A stretch of 64,000 nt of DNA from Epiperipatus broadwayi. Lineage: Eukaryota; Onychophora; Udeonychophora; Euonychophora; Peripatidae. Of this stretch, positions 1-12,228 are shown piece after piece. How positions within the stretch are numbered: the stretch's first letter is position 1; each line of letters opens with the position of its first letter. The stretch spans positions 260,501-324,500 of the forward strand of contig JAQFVV010000181.1 of assembly GCA_028023455.1 (NCBI GenBank), read 5' to 3'. The notes beneath the pieces were generated by a model. The model made no database searches, was not told the DNA's origin, and saw only the letters and a program-made list of their open reading frames with translations. Made by a program: the position numbers and the translations under genes.

Positions 1-492
1 TTCTCTGTCCCAGTGCTTAAGATTTGATTGGCTGTTGGTTGTCATAAGCACTTGAGAAATTTGCACTCTCTCAATTTAATTTCAATATCAACTGTGCTTT
101 ATAAAATAATATTATTTGCAATCATTGTAATTGTATAGTCTATAACTGCATGTAGCAGCATTGTTTTGAATTCTAACTTAATAGTTTTTAGCATAATTTT
201 ACATTGAAAGGTATTATACATAAAGCTGGTAGGAATTTTTCTATTACATTAATATAAAAAATGTTTTTTCCCCAAGGGTTTTTATTTTATTTAAAATGTA
301 CAAATTAAATATTTGTAAGTATGTAGTTCTTATACACAAGCATACATTTATAAGTATATTACAACATTATTTTTTGAAATTATGTTACCTGGAAATGAAT
401 ATTTTATAATAATACTAAAAAACTAGATATTTTTTTACAAATAATTTTATTAAACGTAATATTTATCTTATATAGTGCTATGTTTATAAAGG

Positions 493-1152
493 GTAATATT
501 AATAATCAGCCATGAAGTTAATGCATATGTGCTTTGTGGATTTTTAAACTATAAATGAATACTTTCACTTCCAAACACAAGATAAAGTCTTTGTGAAAAG
601 ATAGAATGAATCCATCTAACTTTTTGACCCAAATGTTTTTTTGGGAAAATCTTAAGCATTTGGAAATGAGAGTGTAAAGATGTTAAGTGATCACTTTAGA
701 TCACTTTTACTATGCTTGAATGAATGATGCTTGCAAAATTTTATAGGATTTATGATACATCATTCTTATTTAAAATTAAATATATATAATTAGCTTTATG
801 TCTGATTATTAATATTGCAGTTTATAAACATATCACTATATAAAATAAATATTTCATTTACATATATTTAATTTCAAATAAGAATGACGTATCATAAATT
901 CTAAAAAAATTTGCAAGTGTCATTTATTCAAGCATAGTAAAAGTAATTTAAAGTGATCCCATAACATCTTTACACTCTCATTTCCAAATGCTTAAAATAT
1001 CCCATACATAAACATTTGGGTTGAAAAGATAGATGGATTCATTCTATCTTTTCACAAAGACTTTATCTTGTTGTTTGGAAGTGAGAGTATTCATTTATAG
1101 TTTAAAAATCTACAAAGTGCATGTGCATTAGCTTTATGGCTCATTATTAATA
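493..1152. repeat. Long foldback (inverted) repeat
   Basis: The left arm (about 493-780) and right arm (about 860-1152) are diverged reverse complements. Both carry the same blocks in mirror order, for example the stretch containing CTTTGTGAAAAGATAG and the stretch with GCATTTGGAAATGAGAGTG. The AT-rich centre is unpaired. No ORF, transposase trace or convincing target duplication was seen. It is probably an old MITE or foldback element; the class is unknown. Confidence 0.75.
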
Positions 1153-1550
1153 AATAATTTTGTTTTAAAATATGTCTAAAATTGATTTCTGCCATAAATG
1201 TTCTAAAAACATTTTTTTTCATGCAAACATGACTTAACTAAAAGTAACTTATATGAAAAATTAATTGGACATGTCAAATTTAATCATCTGGAAAATACTT
1301 CATAAATCATTATTGCATGGATAAAATGACTATTTATAAATATTTTCACTAAAAAAAATCTTAAACATAACTTGATATAGGGAACTTTTAAATATTTTAA
1401 AAAACATTATTTTTGAAAAGTGTTTGGTTTTAAGTATAATTCATTGCATGGCTTATGTGTTGGTTATTTTTCTCTTAAATAGAATAATAAAGCAAAATAT
1501 GAATTTAAAGTTGTAATTATAAATATATTTAAATGCACATTGATTATGTA

Positions 1551-1809
1551 AGTAATATTTACTAAGACTATAAACCTCAAGAATATGTGCATGAAAATGC
1601 AAAGGTAGGGTCCCTCTACAGGTCCTTAACCACAAGCTTATGCTATTCATATAGATAGTAGATTGAAGCAAGAAAGGGTTTCTCCTAATTTTAGGATTCT
1701 CCTCTTTTCTTCCAAAGCATAAGCTTGTGGTTAAGACCGGTAGAATTCCCTATCTTCACATTTTCATGTGCATATTCTTGAGGTTTACAGCTTTAATAAA
1801 TATTACTTA
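1551..1809. repeat. Inverted-repeat element, family also seen at 36001 and 51262
   Basis: Arms at about 1551-1645 and 1718-1809 are reverse complements. They share the blocks TATAAACCTCAAGAATATG and AAGCTTGTGGTTAAGACC in mirrored order. A near-perfect palindrome at 36001-36201 and a half copy at 51262-51350 share the same organisation (arm end CTGTAAACCTTAG-like, inner end GCGTAAGCTTGTGG-like). No coding capacity. Probably a MITE. Confidence 0.7.
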
Positions 1810-2779
1810 CAAAATATGAATTCCAAATACAAGTTTGCAATCCTTTGATTTTTACTAATTCAGATAATGGCTAGATATTTTTCTGGGGATCTGCTTATTA
1901 TTACCATTTAGTGTCCATTGATAAATCATATTTATAAAAATAATTCTAGACTATTGTTATGTAGAGTAGCCTATTGCTGATAGTATTGCTTCAGATATAG
2001 TAGTTAATTATTTTCCTGTTTTGTTCTTGACCTTCTTGCAAATTGAATCAACTCAGAATTGTTTTTTTTTTTGTTATTGCAAGCATACTTAGATTCTTTA
2101 TTTACAAAGCCATTTTATAACTAATTTGTTGAGCTTGTTGGTAAATAGGAATATAGTTGGAAAAAAATAGCTATTTCTTTAGTCTGATTAGTTGATATTT
2201 TGTGATGTTGTCTTTTAACTTCTACAATATTTTTTTTCTGAAAGACTTTAATGCTTTGTCTAATCATAGTTCTCCATTTTTTATCTACATTTTCTTAATA
2301 AAAGCAGTAAATATTATAATTTTTAGAATATTTTTGAGATAATATTTATTTAATAAACAGTTTTGGGCTCTCCCATGTATACCATGCTCAAAATAATCAT
2401 AAAAGGCTTTATAGAAAAATTGTTGCCATGTCTAATCTAATAAAGGTGTGATTTCATTATAATAAATTCTATAAAAACATATCCAAAGGGATGAATAACT
2501 CATTGGCTGGTCTTATGATCTTGCTGTCTATTTTTGAAATTTTATAAAGCATTCTAAAATGAAAAAATTGCAATGCTTTTATGATATTCAGTAAAAAATC
2601 CAAGTTTCACATCTGCACAACAAATGAGGTAAAATAATAGCTTTATGTACAATTAATTTTAAATACAATAATTCTAATACTGTGACAGAATACTTTGAAA
2701 TCTATATTATATCTTAAAATCTAAGTTCACTTTCTTATTTAAAAACCTTTCAGTGTATTTAAATTATTTTCCATTCTTC
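1810..2779. other. AT-rich DNA, nothing recognised
   Basis: I see no ORF of substance, RNA gene or repeat structure here beyond short homopolymers. Confidence 0.6.
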
Positions 2780-2887
2780 TTTTTTTTTCATATGTCATAG
2801 CATCGACCGGGAGGCGAATCCACAACCGTCTGCAACCAACTATTTGCTTGCAAGGTGGCTGCAATGACCTCTCGACCAACAGCTTGA
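2780..2887 (-). repeat. tRNA-derived SINE (long-arm subfamily)
   Basis: Read on the minus strand, this has a tRNA-like head (GGTCGAGAGGTCATTGCAG-type A-box region, then a B-box-like GGATTCGCCTCCCGG) and a short TATGACATATG tail ending in an A-run (a T-run on the plus strand). It shares an expanded anticodon/variable region with the copies at 31527 and 50701. Confidence 0.8.
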
Positions 2888-3702
2888 CTATCCCAATGTA
2901 ACACTTTTAAACATTTTTCTTGCATTATTGTCAGGTAAAGGACTTGAGTTTTTGAATATTAATTACTGAACAGCCATTAATTTCATTCTGTAGGTCATCT
3001 TTTGTATTAGATAGAGTAAATCATTGTCAGCATATTGCAAATCCAAAAGTTAGATAGATGACGTTTTTGTTTTTGCATTAATTGATTTAAATTTAAAATT
3101 TGTCATCAGTCTTATAATGTCTGCTTTATAAAGTCATTTATAAAGAAGTCCAAAGGCTACTGCCATAAAACTTAGTAACAAAACTAAAGATTATACAAAT
3201 CCTATCAGTTTTAATTTTAAATGCCTCAGATTTTTTTTTACTATACTAATGATACTTCCATCGATTTCATCATATAAATAAACTTTGGTAGACAATTAAT
3301 TAATTTCAAATAATCTCACAGATGTTTGATTAATTAAGCCAAATGTTTTGGCCAAGGCGTTAAAAGCAATATATAAATCATTTATTTGTGGACTTAGCAA
3401 TAAAAATTGTCTGTAGAGCTGTTTTATAGAACAACACCGAGTCTCTGATAATTATTCATTTATACCTATATGCAATTTTAGACAAAAAAAAATTTTTGCT
3501 ATAACTTGCAATATCCGTTTTTTATAAAATCTTTATTTTTTGTACAATGCTTACATAACACCCATCACCAATAAAGGAACAAATTACGATTAAATAATTT
3601 ATTATAAAATTATTGTAAAATCTTGATTCTAATATTACTTTACACAGCTTATTATTGTCCATTAACCTTATTTTTATGTATCATTAAATATTTCTTCATT
3701 GC
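2888..3702. other. AT-rich DNA, nothing recognised
   Basis: No coding or structural signal was seen between the SINE and the hammerhead-bearing element. Confidence 0.6.
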
Positions 3703-3961
3703 TTGAACTCAGACTTTCACACGACCATCAACTATCTACGCTATCTCATACTTCTGACATACTTGATCACACACATGTATAAGGTGAGTATTGATTGTAT
3801 ATATGTGTGGAGATGATAATCGGGACCAACTGACGAGTGCTGCTTTAGCACGAAATACATATATTGGTGATTGTTTATCTTTTCGACATGTGTGTGATCA
3901 AGTGTGTCAGAAATATGAGATAGCATGGATAGTTGAGGGTCGTGTGAAAGTCTGAGTTCAA
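3703..3961 (+). mobile_element. Foldback element carrying a hammerhead ribozyme
   Basis: Terminal inverted repeats of about 76 bp (3703-3778 and 3886-3961) differ at only a few positions. Both outer ends read TTGAACTCAGACTTTCACAC inward. The roughly 107-bp centre is not mirrored and contains a complete hammerhead motif on the plus strand (see 3815-3879). There is no ORF. A possible ATTTCT repeat lies near the ends, but I could not fix a target duplication. Inference: a non-autonomous element whose RNA may self-cleave, comparable in concept to retrozymes and to PLE-associated ribozymes, though its terminal structure is MITE-like. Confidence 0.75.
3815..3879 (+). ncRNA. Hammerhead ribozyme, type I, complete core
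   Basis: All conserved parts are present in order. Stem I 5' strand ACCAA is at 3825-3829, core CTGACGA (CUGANGA consensus) at 3830-3836, and stem II GTGCT/AGCAC with a 5-nt loop at 3837-3851. GAAA is at 3852-3855. A tiny stem III (UA/UA plus the A15.1-U16.1 pair, 2-nt loop) leads to the AUA cleavage triplet at 3861-3863. Stem I 3' strand TTGGT is at 3864-3868. Outer pairing AATC (3818-3821) with GATT (3869-3872) extends stem I beyond a GGG bulge, which could give the usual stem I/II tertiary contact. The predicted cut is after 3863. Natural type I hammerheads with minimal stem III are known in animal repeats. Activity is not shown. Confidence 0.85.
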
Positions 3962-4107
3962 ATTTCTATATATTACATATTGGAGTGCAGGTATGAAAAA
4001 GCCTGTACTGTAGAAAAAATTCATTTATTTGTTTATAAAATATATTTTGAAATTTCATTCAATATATTTCTTTACTTAATATTTTGGAGTTTGTCTAAAT
4101 CGTATAC

Positions 4108-4212
4108 ATTTTTTTTTCCATGTATCATAGTATCAGCCGGGAAGCGAACCCACTATCCCGAGACAACTGCTTGTAAAGCAGCTGTCTCTGACGCCTCGAC
4201 CACCAATGCTAG
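4108..4212 (-). repeat. tRNA-derived SINE
   Basis: The minus strand reads as a tRNA-like fold. The anticodon-arm equivalent CTGCTTTACAAGCAG would place UAC in the anticodon, followed by a B-box-like GGGTTCGCTTCCCGG, a short ATACATGG tail and an A-run. An extra few bases in the variable arm set it apart from the 31774 copy. It is a retroposed copy, not a functional tRNA gene. Confidence 0.8.
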
Positions 4213-5257
4213 ACTAAATATATAAAGTTTGTTATGTATATGTAATAGGCATAGTAAAAACTAAATTACCTATTAAAGTAAGTTTTTTATTAATTTCTTT
4301 TTAAAAACTAAAATAATTTAATTTTGAAATGCAAGAGCCTGCATATAGAGGGTTATTTCTTCAAGAATTAAAGCAGGTGTAAAAAAATGAGTCTATTTCT
4401 GCTTGATTTTGTATCTTGATGTTTTTCATTGAAGGGTTTCCGGGTTGCCAGCTATCTTTAAATCTTTTATCTTTTTTTTCTTTCTCTACCTTTTTTTTAA
4501 AAAAGGCAAATCATTTTTACTAGGGCTAATCTTGTTCAAACTTTGAATATAAAACTTTTGAACAGATGCGTTTAGCTCTTTCAGGAATTAAAAGTAGAAT
4601 ATGTCTAAAATAATTTAGTCAAAGAAAAGTTTATGTTATGACGTAATCTAATTTTTAAAAACTTTTTGCCCTAAAATAAAAACACTGCAGTTATATCACA
4701 CTCACATATATATATATACATCATTTTTGCCATCTATTAATCTACTTTAGGAATAAATATTTCTGCGTTTATTTCAGTAAATACAAATTATATTTTATAT
4801 TTTCTACATCATTTCAGTAAAATTTTTCTTTCCATTTTTCTCATATGTAGTTTTTTTTTTAGAACTGTTAAAATTTTAAAATATGAATTAGGATTTTAAC
4901 TGCCCAGATATTGCCATTTATTTTGATAATAAATTTAATGTATATCTCCTTAAACTTCTAATATTTTCAATGATGACTGTAATGACTATTTGCCACTTGT
5001 TTGTTTTCTATTTACTTTTTGGTTCCAAAGAGTTAATCCTAATGAACACACACATCTCAATTATTCACCGTCTTTATACATAAGTTTTTGCCAATTATAT
5101 TAGCCTTCTGGATGCAAACCCTCAATTGCTTTTTTTTTTAAAAAAGAGGGATTAAAGAATTCATATTTGTAATTTTAATTTTTTAACAACCCACAATGAT
5201 GGAACCTTATTTCTAAGAATATAATGTGTGATAGTATAAAAATAAGTCTTCTTCCTA
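4213..5257. other. AT-rich DNA, nothing recognised
   Basis: Homopolymer runs and a short (TA)n near 4708-4720 are the only visible structure. Confidence 0.6.
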
Positions 5258-5452
5258 TCATCATCATCAAACATTATTAATCCACTGCAGGATGAAGGTC
5301 CCTCCAAGTTCAATTTCTTTTCTCCGATCTTTAGCTTCTCTTCTCCACATCACCCCTGCAGACTTTCTTATTTCATCCATCTCACAAGTGATTTCTTTCT
5401 TGGTCTTTTACAATCTCTTGGAATCCAATTTAAGATTTCAGTTGTCCATCTG
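5258..5452 (-). mobile_element. RTE-type LINE, 3' end fragment (minus)
   Basis: The minus strand matches the terminal segment of the RTE copy at 17461-20734: the block encoding the last RT-downstream residues, then CTGCAGTGGATTAATAATG and a (GAT)n-like simple tail, which is typical of RTE 3' ends. It lies head to head with a second 3' end at 5483-5743. Confidence 0.75.
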
Positions 5453-5482
5453 CATTTATATATATATAAGCATAATTAAATA

Positions 5483-5743
5483 TCACATTGAAAAAATTAA
5501 AAGTCTGAAGTGGAATTCAGCTGGACATATTGCTAGAAGAGATGATAATAGATGGACAATTGAAATCTTAAACTGGATTCCAAGAGATTGTAAAAGACCC
5601 TAAAAGAGACCACATGTGAGATGGATAGATGAAATAAGAAAGTGTGCAGGGGTGATGTGGAGAAGAGAAGCTAAAGATCGAAGAAGTTGCATTGAATTTG
5701 GAGAGACCTTCACCCTGCAGTGGATTGATAATGGTTGAAGAAT
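5483..5743 (+). mobile_element. RTE-type LINE, 3' end fragment (plus)
   Basis: Translation gives the post-RT motif KSLKWNSAGHIARRDD and a following WTIEILNWIPRD, the same terminal region as in 56370-56866 and 17461-17790, ending in CTGCAGTGGATTGATAATGG. The opposite fragment ends about 30 bases to the left, so together they form a large inverted repeat. The frame is broken by a stop right after the RD.. motif. Confidence 0.8.
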
Positions 5744-7571
5744 TAAATACCGCTATTGGTTATATCAATGTAAGTGTCATGAAAAAAAATCACTTAAATA
5801 AAGAAGTTACAATTATATTTAATGCTTAGCTAAAATATGCTGATAAATAATGACAAGATTGAAATGTTGAATAAAATATCATTAGATGAGGCTTTTAAAT
5901 CTTTGTTAATAGAAAGCAGTGAACTTGTTTTTAATAAATGGTTTTATTGAAGGTATTTCTGGTGATATTTTATTGAGAACAAAACTACTACTACAAATAA
6001 AATAGATAGGAAATGCTTTTTTTATATATGGTATCTGTGAAAGACTATTAAATTTGGTAGGAAATATATATTTTTTACTCATTGGTCTTATCTTTTGTCT
6101 CATTATAACTTGGAGAATTTTTGATAAACGTCTAGCTAATTTTATTCCAAGGCAAATTTGTCATCCCAATTTATATTTTTATCGTCTAGTAAAACATAGA
6201 TTTTATTATTGCGATCGTAGCAAATTAAAATGGCAATCATGTTTTTGTATATAATATATTGTCTTATGATGATTTGATCTCAGTAGTCCTTGGGGATTTT
6301 TTTTTTTTTGGGGGGGGGGGTTTAATTCTTATAAGGTCTTCTGAGAAAAACTCTGTATTATTAAGACCAGTTTCAACGATCAAATAGTTTCTTTAAAAAA
6401 ATGTTAGGGAAAGAAAAAGCTAAGCTTTAAAAATAAACAGACATATAAAAAATGAAAATTTATATTTAAAAGAAAAAAATATTCTCCCCTTTTTGTCTCT
6501 CAATTTTTAAGGCTGAATCAGTTTTACCTCTCATATTAGTAATTGAATCAAAATGATACTGCATTAGATTAGGTGATGCCCTTTGTGGTACACGACAGAT
6601 ATAGATATCATGAAGACATCCTCTCCATTAAGTTTTCTTTGGAAGTTACTCCTTCTTTAATAAATGCATCCAGAAATTCTGTTATATTTTTTAGAAAATA
6701 TTATTTGTAAATCTTTATACTGCACTTGCAGCAAATTGAGAAAAAAAAACAAATTGTCTAAAGATTTGCTTTTCCGTTTATACCTTCTCAAACATTCAAA
6801 CTTATTTTATAGTATCTATACATGACTGTTTAATAAATTAAAAAGAAAAGTTTTACAGATAAAAAACTGTATTTATATTTTTTACTGGTGAAAATATTTG
6901 TTTTAACACTAACACACGTACACATCTACTGATATTAAAAAAATAGGTTGCATCGACATTAGATTGCCATTCTTGAATGATATTGTTTGGTATTGTTTTG
7001 GTGTCTGACTACTTTCATATATATATATATATATATTGTAACCTAATGACCGACTGACCAAAGGGTGGCAGTACAGAAGACAATCCTTTACTACCAAGCC
7101 CATCACATTGATCACCGAAAACCAACTATGTAACCAGGCAATAATAATAAATGGCAGACTAATAATGACCCTATCCAAGATTACTGCACAGGCACTACAT
7201 GACATGGATTTACCCCCCTCCCCCCGAGTATGAGTTCTTCTATAAACAACATCGCAACTAAATACAATTATTTACATAGAAGGTTATTATATTATTTAAA
7301 AAAATATCTCTTAGTTCTTAAAATATCTTTATTTCAAATATAGCTTCTTTTTAATTATCTTATGTTCTAGAAATATTGTATTTATTTTAAATACGTTGTT
7401 TTGCAAGTTTAAAATATTACCTCTTATGTTTTAAAATATCTTAATCTTAAATATGAGTTTTTACAAATTAAAAATATCTTAATCTCAGGTCTTAAAAACA
7501 TATTTATCTCAAATATAAGTTCTTTTTAATTTTAAATATTTTTTTATCTTAGGGTTCAAATTCAGAATAAA
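5744..7571. other. AT-rich DNA with a T/G homopolymer and degenerate tandem repeats
   Basis: A run of T followed by a run of G is at about 6299-6320, a short (TA)n at about 7018-7036 and a C-rich tract near 7213-7227. From about 7300 to 7560 a degenerate unit (TTAAAATATCTTTATCTCAAA-like) recurs several times. The less AT-rich patch 7040-7210 looks like an old repeat, but I could not identify it. No gene was recognised. Confidence 0.5.
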
Positions 7572-8569
7572 ATGCACTTGGAACAAAGAAATAAAAATAA
7601 AATTATAGAAAAACAGAATACTCATATATTTAAGGAATATATAATTGATAACCTGAAAAAACATTTATATATTTTACAATTATTAAAATATAATTATTTT
7701 ACTTCTACTGATATAAAGTGGGTTATAACTAAAGAGAAATACAATTCCATAAAATTTTTGGATATTCAAGTTACACGTAATGATTAAAGTTTGAATTATT
7801 TTATGTTAATTAAACCAATTGAAACTAGAGGTTTTATTCCATATGAATCACATCTACCTATATGTCATAAGTTGTCTGGATTGGAATCATTCTTATTTCG
7901 AAAAGAAAAATTGTGCTAATATTCTAGTGATAAAATAAAAAATGTACATTTATTTGTTAATAACTTGTTGAAAATTGGTTATTATAAAAATGCTATTGCT
8001 AATATTATTAAAAAATTTAAAATGAATCAACAATATAATAAAATTAAAAATAAAAATATCAAAATGAAATGTATTTCAATGCCATTAATATTGGATGAGC
8101 AGGTCAGGTTTATTAGGAGAATTTATAATGGTTTGTGTCATATTGCTTTTTTCTCAACAAATAATATAGATTACTTAATAACTCTAAAATTCAAAATTCA
8201 AAGCTTAATCATAATTCTATTATATATAAATTGATATGTGGATGTGGCATACAATACATTGGTGAATCTAAGTGTACATTTGAGAAGAGAATAAAAGAGC
8301 ATATGCTTTTATATAACAGAATTCAAAAAGAGAAGCAATCTGGAATAGATGTAAATAAACCTTCAACTTCATCGTCTGTTATATTTGATCATAATAAATC
8401 TTGTCAATATGGATTTAAATTTCATTATAAAAATATGAAAATTATTCAAACTGAACATTGTCATAATAAATATAAAATAAAAGAGGCTATGTTGATTTCA
8501 AGAAATTGTCAAATATTAATGAATCACCAGTCATCAAATGTTAAGATAACAGAATTGTGGAAAATCTGA
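7572..8569 (+). pseudogene. Penelope-like element PLE-B: RT C-terminus and GIY-YIG endonuclease
   Basis: Several frames together give the end of a PLE polyprotein. The first ORF (7572-7787) ends with SIKFLDIQV, typical of the PLE RT region after the catalytic box. Next come, in shifted frames, the stretch around YESHLP..HKLSGLESFLF and a basic linker. The ORF at 8231-8569 starts with ICGCGIQYIGESKCTFEKRI, a GIY-YIG nuclease signature (G-I-x-Y-I-G with downstream R and E), then a conserved DHNKSC and a C-terminal MLISRN..LMNHQSS block. Stops at about 7785 and 7918 and frame changes show it is dead. The same family recurs at 60060-61105 and at the window end. The N-terminal RT domain and pseudo-LTRs are missing. 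Confidence 0.85.
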
Positions 8570-10980
8570 ATTGAACTATGGGTATTGTTAAAGGTTGTCT
8601 CATTTTGATTATTCAATGTTATATAGTTGATAAAGACCACAAAATGTATAGTCAAAAGTACTTCTAAAAATAATATAATTTATGTAAATTTTACTGTATT
8701 TTAATATATATATATTGTCCCTTTTTAGGTAAGAAATAGTTTAGGTAATCTAAAAATTTTAAATGGAATATGTTTTTGATGTATTGAATATATTAAATTT
8801 ATAGAGTCGTAAAGTGAATTTAAAACTAAAGCAAATACCGATACGAAAATCATTTAAAAAATAGTAAATAAAGTAAAGTTGCTCATGGTTGTAAAAGCCC
8901 ATATTAAAATAACACGCTATCAGTAATAAAAATGTATTTAATAAGTCAATTTTAATACTTTAAAACTTAGAATAAATTAATATTATATAGTATTTAAATT
9001 TATAAACTATATTAAATAATAAAAATTAGGAATGTATTTGAAAGTAAATATTATGTGTTGGATTGTTTTTTTTTTTTTTCTAAATTATTTCTTCAAATTT
9101 TATAAAAATTATATAATAGTTAATTTATTAAGAGAAAAAATAGACAAAAGAAACGTTTAATTGTCTGGAATATTTATACATTGTTTCAATTAATACAATA
9201 TTTTAAAGTATTAAATAATAAAAAAAAGAAATAAAATAAAAAAAATAAGAAATAATTAAAAGTTTGAAAAATAAAAGTAAAGATTAAAATAATAATAGTT
9301 TTAAATAATAATTAGATAGGTTTAAGTGTTATTATAGTTTAAAATTTAAAAAATTTATAAATCAAGAGGATTGACAATAGTAATAAAGCCTCCAATCAAT
9401 TAATTGTATAATCAAGAGAACAAATTGGCTCGGAAGGTAAAATTGGCTCTCTAATAATTTCTTTTCTCCAATTTATTCAATTTTCAATATAATTCATAAT
9501 ATCATTAGAAAATTAATACAATTTTAAAATCAAGAGAGAGTTTAAAATAAATATTTTTAAAGTTTTCATAAATTGTATCACACTTAATCGAACCGCAGTA
9601 ATTCTATAGAAGTATAATTTTCAGAAAAAATGGATAGATTCTTTAAAAAGTTTAAAGTTTATAACATTCAAAATGTTTATATTGTCATTGAACCCTATAT
9701 AGTGTATCCAAAAAAGTTTACGTAATAATGAAAAAATGTAAAGTTAGAAAGAGAATAAAATATAAAATTATTATGATTCATCAAGAATAAATGGACAAAT
9801 ATAATTTTAAAATAAAATATTGGAATTGTCTTTAAGATGACCCAAAAAAGTATCCAGAAAAAAAAAAAGTTAAAGATCAAAAAATAATGTCAAAAATTAA
9901 GAATGAATGAAATAAATTGCTAAAGAGAAATATTTGTATAAAGAAAAATACAGAAAGAATATAAAAAATATTGGATCCATAAACAATTGGTACCTAAAGT
10001 ATTAAATATTACGTAGTCTAATTAAAAAGGAGAAAGATCATATCAAGAATATTTGCAACATTAAAAAAAAATTGGGGGATAACTAACTAAAATATATTTT
10101 AATAATCTGATGCTAAAAGCTAAAATTAAAGATCGTCTAAACAAATTTATTAAATGAACCAAGTTATTTTAAAACTTGAGAGTCATAAGGAGAACATTCA
10201 GATAAAAGAAGAAGAGTAATATTATGGGACTAAACAAGATTTACCATCAGAAAAATATTTAATTATGGTTTGAATTATTTTTATTATTATTATAAGCATT
10301 AGGTTTCAGAAAACGATAGGGAAACAAAATACATTAATTTTGGTATATATAATATTATATGAAATATGTTTGATTTTGAATGTTTTTTAATAAAATTGTA
10401 TGTGTGTAATTGTATATTTGCGATGCTCGAAGGAAGGAAAAGAAGCCTACTGCAAAGCCTAATCCGAAGATAACAATTGTTTTTTTTTGGTAACATTTTA
10501 TAATTATTGATGATATAATGTATGTTTTATTTATTTAGATCAGCCGAAAATTGAATGAATGTAGTACAAAAGTTTTATTATTATTATTATTGTAAAACGC
10601 ATTTAAAACAACACATTGAAACATTTTGAGATGTGATTAGATTTTTGAAAATATGCATACGATAGTCATTTTATTTGTTGATAAATAATAATTTAATATA
10701 ATCGATGATTATATTACATTTTCTATTGATTTTTCCTATTGGGATGTTTGAATATTGTTTTAACAAAAATGTAGGTAATGAACATACAGTGTTATAAAGC
10801 GAGATAAATTATTCTTAAGGAATAGAGAAATGATTTTCATATTCGCGAATCTTGTTTGTTGTTTTTTTTAAAAGTTGTTTGTATTTATCGATGTTTGATA
10901 TAGTGAAAATCTAGAGAGATAATTTGGGTAGTGACTTGGGAGTACAGGGGTGATTTGGAAACCAAGATGATGTATGAAAA
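8570..10980. other. AT-rich DNA, nothing recognised
   Basis: Long A/T-biased stretch with only chance ORFs and short homopolymers. No repeat pairing with the rest of the window was noticed. Confidence 0.5.
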
Positions 10981-12228
10981 TCTAGGATGATACAGGGAAT
11001 GGAAATAAGTAGTTTTGTGAGAGAATCAGCATAGTTAACATAGCCCTATGGCTGATCCACATTTCGTTTTATAGGTGATAATCAGCGTAGTTAACGTAGC
11101 CCTACGACTGATACACATGTTGTCTTGGACAGTGTTATTTTATATTTCGTGTGAGTTGCCTTGATGTTTGGTAAAGCTGAATAAATAGCTGCCACATCAC
11201 TTTCTTATCTTAAGGGTTAATAGACAATAAATGTTGAACCTGTTCACACTGTTCCATGCATTCTTGAAGTACATTGAAAACAAGTTATCCATCTTTCTTC
11301 CCAATATCCTATACATCTTTCGCTATCTTAATCTGTATTTCGTGCTACTACATCGTATATGATAGGTTTTATTGAAGGGAAAACAATAGATATTTTAGAA
11401 TGTATGTTATGATTTTACTTGGAATAAGAATAGTTAAGAGTTAACTAAGAATAGATTATAACCATTGAAAGAAAGATACAGATGTCCTAAATAATGGAAG
11501 AAGTTATAGAATCATTTTAATTTAGAAATAAACTATAATTTTTTGTAAAAGTATATCAAATGAGAATATACAAAATATTAAAATATATTTTCACGCTCTT
11601 TTTATTATTAATTATATTTTTAAAGAGATAAGTGTTGCATATTTAAAAATACTATAACACTCGATAATTATTATCATATATTTGAAATTGTAACAGGGTG
11701 ATATTTAAACACATTATAATATTATACAGGAGTATGGCTTATGCAAAAACGCATTATAATTTATATGAGCATGGGAGAACAAACATTAAAGTTAATCATA
11801 ATATTTAATAATATGCTGTGTAATTTGTTTAAAGTAACAAGAAATGTAAATTTTCTTTTTTAAGACCATATTGATTATAAAGTGTGACGTTATAAAATAT
11901 TGATCCACAAAAATAATTTAGAATATTGTAAATTTAGTATATTTAAAAGGTAAAAAATGTTGTTACCCATAAGTAGTTCAAATAAATAGTGTGATAAACC
12001 TAAAGAAAATAACTAAAATAATTTTTAAAATGTATAATGATTGGATTAACTATAAAGAAGTACAAAATTGTAGAATTAACATTTGTCATGTGTAAGGAAA
12101 GAAGGATATCCGTTGTAAATAAGATGTAAATAGATTTGTTTTATTTTTACTTAAATTTATTTGATGTTAATAAACTTTGTTAAATTTGTTTTATTAAAAC
12201 TTGTGTCTGGGTATTGTTTTCACTACAT
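10981..12228 (+). repeat. Possible LTR remnant
   Basis: The stretch is somewhat less AT-biased at its left end, carries a direct repeat (11024-11062 and 11080-11118) of the kind seen in U3 regions, and near its right end has AATAAA-like signals followed by a GT-rich segment ending ..CTACATCA directly before TGGTACAAATTC, which could be a primer-binding site. No partner LTR and no pol were found, so this is a weak inference. Confidence 0.25.
11024..11118 (+). repeat. Direct repeat of a 39-bp hairpin unit
   Basis: Units 11024-11062 and 11080-11118 share AATCAGCRTAGTTAACRTAG..CTGATnCACAT. Each can fold as CAGCRTAG against CTAYGRCTG. Differences between copies are mostly A/G transitions that keep pairing partners (CATAG/CTATG versus CGTAG/CTACG), so the pairing is compensated between copies. 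Confidence 0.7.

Noticed and set aside
7040-7210. ORF 6909-7205 (minus) as a small membrane protein.
   Set aside because: It spans a TA microsatellite and repeat-like sequence and has no recognised motif.
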